NCBI GenBank assembly: GCA_019693395.1
Contig: JAAMXP010004718.1
Span: 1-10,160, forward strand
Reading direction: 5' to 3'
Length of the DNA stretch: 10,160 nucleotides
From: Ettlia oleoabundans
Taxonomy: Eukaryota; Chlorophyta; Chlorophyceae; Chlamydomonadales
Below are positions 8,801 through 10,160 of this stretch, one piece after another. Position 1 is the stretch's first letter, and each line of letters starts with the position of its first letter. The position numbers and the translations under genes are program-made. A model generated the notes under the pieces. That model was given only the letters and a program-made list of their open reading frames with translations. It ran no database searches and was not told the origin of the DNA.

Positions 8801-8805
8801 TGTAA
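8801..8805 (+). terminator. TGTAA polyadenylation signal
   Basis: TGTAA about 200 nt after the stop of the plus-strand LHCA gene. It is the usual poly(A) signal in green algae. The cleavage site would be expected some 10-20 nt further on. Confidence 0.6.
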
Positions 8806-9014
8806 CTCACGTACCGACAAAGCAGCAGCCAGGACGGGATCAACGCTCTATGCACAAGCCCGACAAAGCTCTCTAGTTGTATCTTGGCCCAACGATGCCT
8901 TCCTGTTTGCGTGTGTTGGTTGTGCTTCAGCTTGCGACAAGTGCTGTTGTGGTAGCAAAGCAGGCAGAGCTTGTGACTGACAGGAAGGAATCAATACACA
9001 ACTGTTCGTGGAGC

Positions 9015-9019
9015 TTACA
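9015..9019 (-). terminator. TGTAA polyadenylation signal
   Basis: TTACA on the plus strand reads TGTAA on the minus strand, about 70 nt after the stop of the 9090-10064 gene. This placement supports that gene's 3' end. Confidence 0.6.
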
Positions 9020-9089
9020 GTAATAATACAACCTGATTCAGCCAAACAAAAAAAAACGAAGGAGTCAAAGAATGAGGTTGGGGTCAAGT

Positions 9090-10064
9090 TCAGGGCAAAA
9101 ACTCCTCCTCACCCCCAGCTGCTGCATCGCCTGCAGCTGCTGCGCTGCCGTCGGCACTGCTGTCCGCCTTCATGCTGTCAGGCAGCTGCTTGAGCAGATA
9201 GAGAAGCTCCTGCAACTTCTGCTGCACCTCCTCCAGCTCTTTTTGCAGCGTCGGGCGGCCTGCTGCATCGGGAACTAGCCTGCAGCAGGGAGGCAAAAGG
9301 GGACAAGCAATTTAGATGATGTTTAATGAGTGCTAAAATGTCTCGTTGGTTTTGACACACATTAAACACCGGAGTAATCTTCCAACCCAATAGTTAAACT
9401 TCTCCTTTACAAAAGATGTTGTTAAAATTGCCTTCTGGTGTTGCGGCCACCAAGGTCTACAGCCCCTTGCAGGGTGCAGGGATCAGCCCAGCTGCTGTCC
9501 CTATCTGTGGAGCAACCCTCGGCCCTTCCACACCTGGCAAGCTCCCGTAGCGCTATGGCAAACAGGGGGTGGTCTGGGGGCAGGGCCATGGCCATTTGCT
9601 TGACGCCGCTGAGCCACGCGTTCTCAAGATCCGACATGGGCACCTCTGCGGGGAGTTGGTGCTGGGACGGATACTTAAAACAATACAGCAATGAGCTGAA
9701 TAAAAAGGTGTGTTGGTACAAGGCTAGGGACACGTGGCATCAACTCTCAACCCCAGCTCCCCTTTTGTTTGCAACATTGGATACGGGAAAGGGTGGAACC
9801 TAAGGTTAAAACCCGACCTGACCATTACAGACATTCAGGGTCAGCTCGTGGGCGTTACTTTGGAAAAACACGGCACCCAGCCAAGGTGCCAGCACAATAC
9901 AAGACAGTGAGGCTCACCCAGCCAAACTGGCAGCACAACAGAAGGCCGTGAGGCTCACCCAGCTCCTCTGCATTCTGCAGCGCCTTGCGCACCACCCCCA
10001 CCGCGCCGTAAAAGTTGCAGTCTGCCAGCGCCACCATCAGCTTCTTGGTGTGCAGCGCCAGCTC
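9090..10064 (-). CDS. Unrecognised protein, C-terminal three exons (5'-partial)
   Basis: Exons on the minus strand: 10064-9959, 9645-9534, 9279-9090 (TGA at 9092-9090); introns 9958-9646 and 9533-9280. The exons join in frame (408 nt, 135 codons plus stop), assuming the first visible exon starts in phase 0. I do not recognise the family. The visible part begins ELALHTKKLM, then helix-rich sequence with NFYGAVGVVRKAL and AWLSGVKQMAMALPPDHPLF. A leucine/glutamate/glutamine-rich stretch (TLQKELEEVQQKLQELLYLL) follows, likely a short coiled coil. The tail is Ala/Gly/Asp-rich and ends EEEFLP. There is no evident membrane segment. The alternating helical character could suit a scaffold or TPR-like protein, but that is a guess. 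The donor GTGTGG at 9533 is weak. The 41-bp tandem repeat at 9874-9963 duplicates the donor of the first visible exon. Confidence 0.75.
9874..9963. repeat. 41-bp imperfect tandem repeat spanning a splice donor
   Basis: CACCCAG recurs at 9874, 9915 and 9956, exactly 41 bp apart. GTGAGGCTCACCCAGC is identical at 9907-9922 and 9948-9963. Copies 1 and 2 share most of their length (CAGCCAA, CAGCACAA and others); copy 3 continues into the exon. On the minus strand the true donor G|GTGAGCC (9959/9958) is therefore repeated at 9918/9917; the third copy has decayed to GTGCC. Confidence 0.88.
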
Positions 10065-10095
10065 CTGTGCAGCCGGGACGAGGGAATCAGGGTAT

Positions 10096-10160
10096 GGGTG
10101 GGATGTGATTGCATAGGGTGGTAATGGGTGGATTTGGGTGGAATTGGGTGGGGTGGGGGG
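10096..10160. repeat. G-rich 10-bp minisatellite
   Basis: GGGTG recurs at 10096, then at 10116, 10126, 10136 and 10146, with AT-rich spacers (GTAAT, GATTT, GAATT), ending in a G run at the window edge. On the minus strand this is a C-rich tract inside an intron of the unrecognised gene. Its full extent is cut by the window end. The G runs could form a quadruplex. Confidence 0.85.

Larger units (their letters stand above)
8604..9089. other. Intergenic region with two convergent 3' UTRs
   Basis: 486 bp between the TGA of the plus-strand LHCA gene and the TGA of the minus-strand unknown gene. It holds a perfect hairpin (8658-8676), a plus-strand TGTAA (8801-8805) and a minus-strand TGTAA (9019-9015), plus a short A run near 9049-9057. 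I see no further gene; the open frames that cross it have no recognisable product. Confidence 0.8.

Noticed and set aside
1..10160. tRNA, rRNA, CRISPR array or transposon
   Set aside because: I saw no tRNA-like T-arm or cloverleaf, no spaced identical repeats of CRISPR type, and no transposase motifs or terminal inverted repeats with target duplications. The repeats present are short tandem ones.

Overview
The window reads as nuclear DNA of a chlorophyte green alga. The genes are split into many short exons by GT-AG introns of roughly 100-390 bp that mostly end in TGCAG. Coding sequence is GC-rich. The 3' regions of two genes carry TGTAA, the usual green-algal polyadenylation signal. Two genes encode light-harvesting antenna proteins of the LHCA (photosystem I) type. 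I cannot name the genus from sequence alone.

Layout. 47-2689 (+): the last eight exons of an ABCB-type ABC transporter, coding for a complete nucleotide-binding domain and a short tail; the membrane part lies upstream of the window. 2690-3539: a gene-free stretch between two converging 3' ends, with a small cluster of palindromes that includes a G-box. 3540-5814 (-): a complete eight-exon LHCA gene (245 aa). 5815-6012: a 198-bp shared intergenic region between two divergent LHCA genes. 6013-8603 (+): a complete eight-exon LHCA gene (266 aa). 8604-9089: converging 3' UTRs with one TGTAA on each strand. 9090-10064 (-): the last three exons of a gene I do not recognise, with a coiled-coil-like C-terminus; its upstream intron runs off the right edge through a G-rich 10-bp repeat.

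All exon models were built by eye from reading frame, splice sites and family similarity. In each of the three recognised genes the summed exon length is an exact multiple of three and ends at a stop codon, which supports the models.

Biology. The two LHCA genes are head to head and probably share regulatory DNA. They differ at a spectrally important residue: the minus-strand protein has Asn where the plus-strand protein has His at a helix-B chlorophyll ligand, so the pair may combine a red-shifted and an ordinary antenna subunit. Their second introns still share sequence, including a block of 38 matches in 45 aligned columns, which is unusual for introns of paralogues this diverged. The other notable feature is a 41-bp tandem repeat that copies a splice donor in the last gene. 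I found no mobile element, CRISPR array, rRNA or tRNA, and no clearly new multi-gene system.
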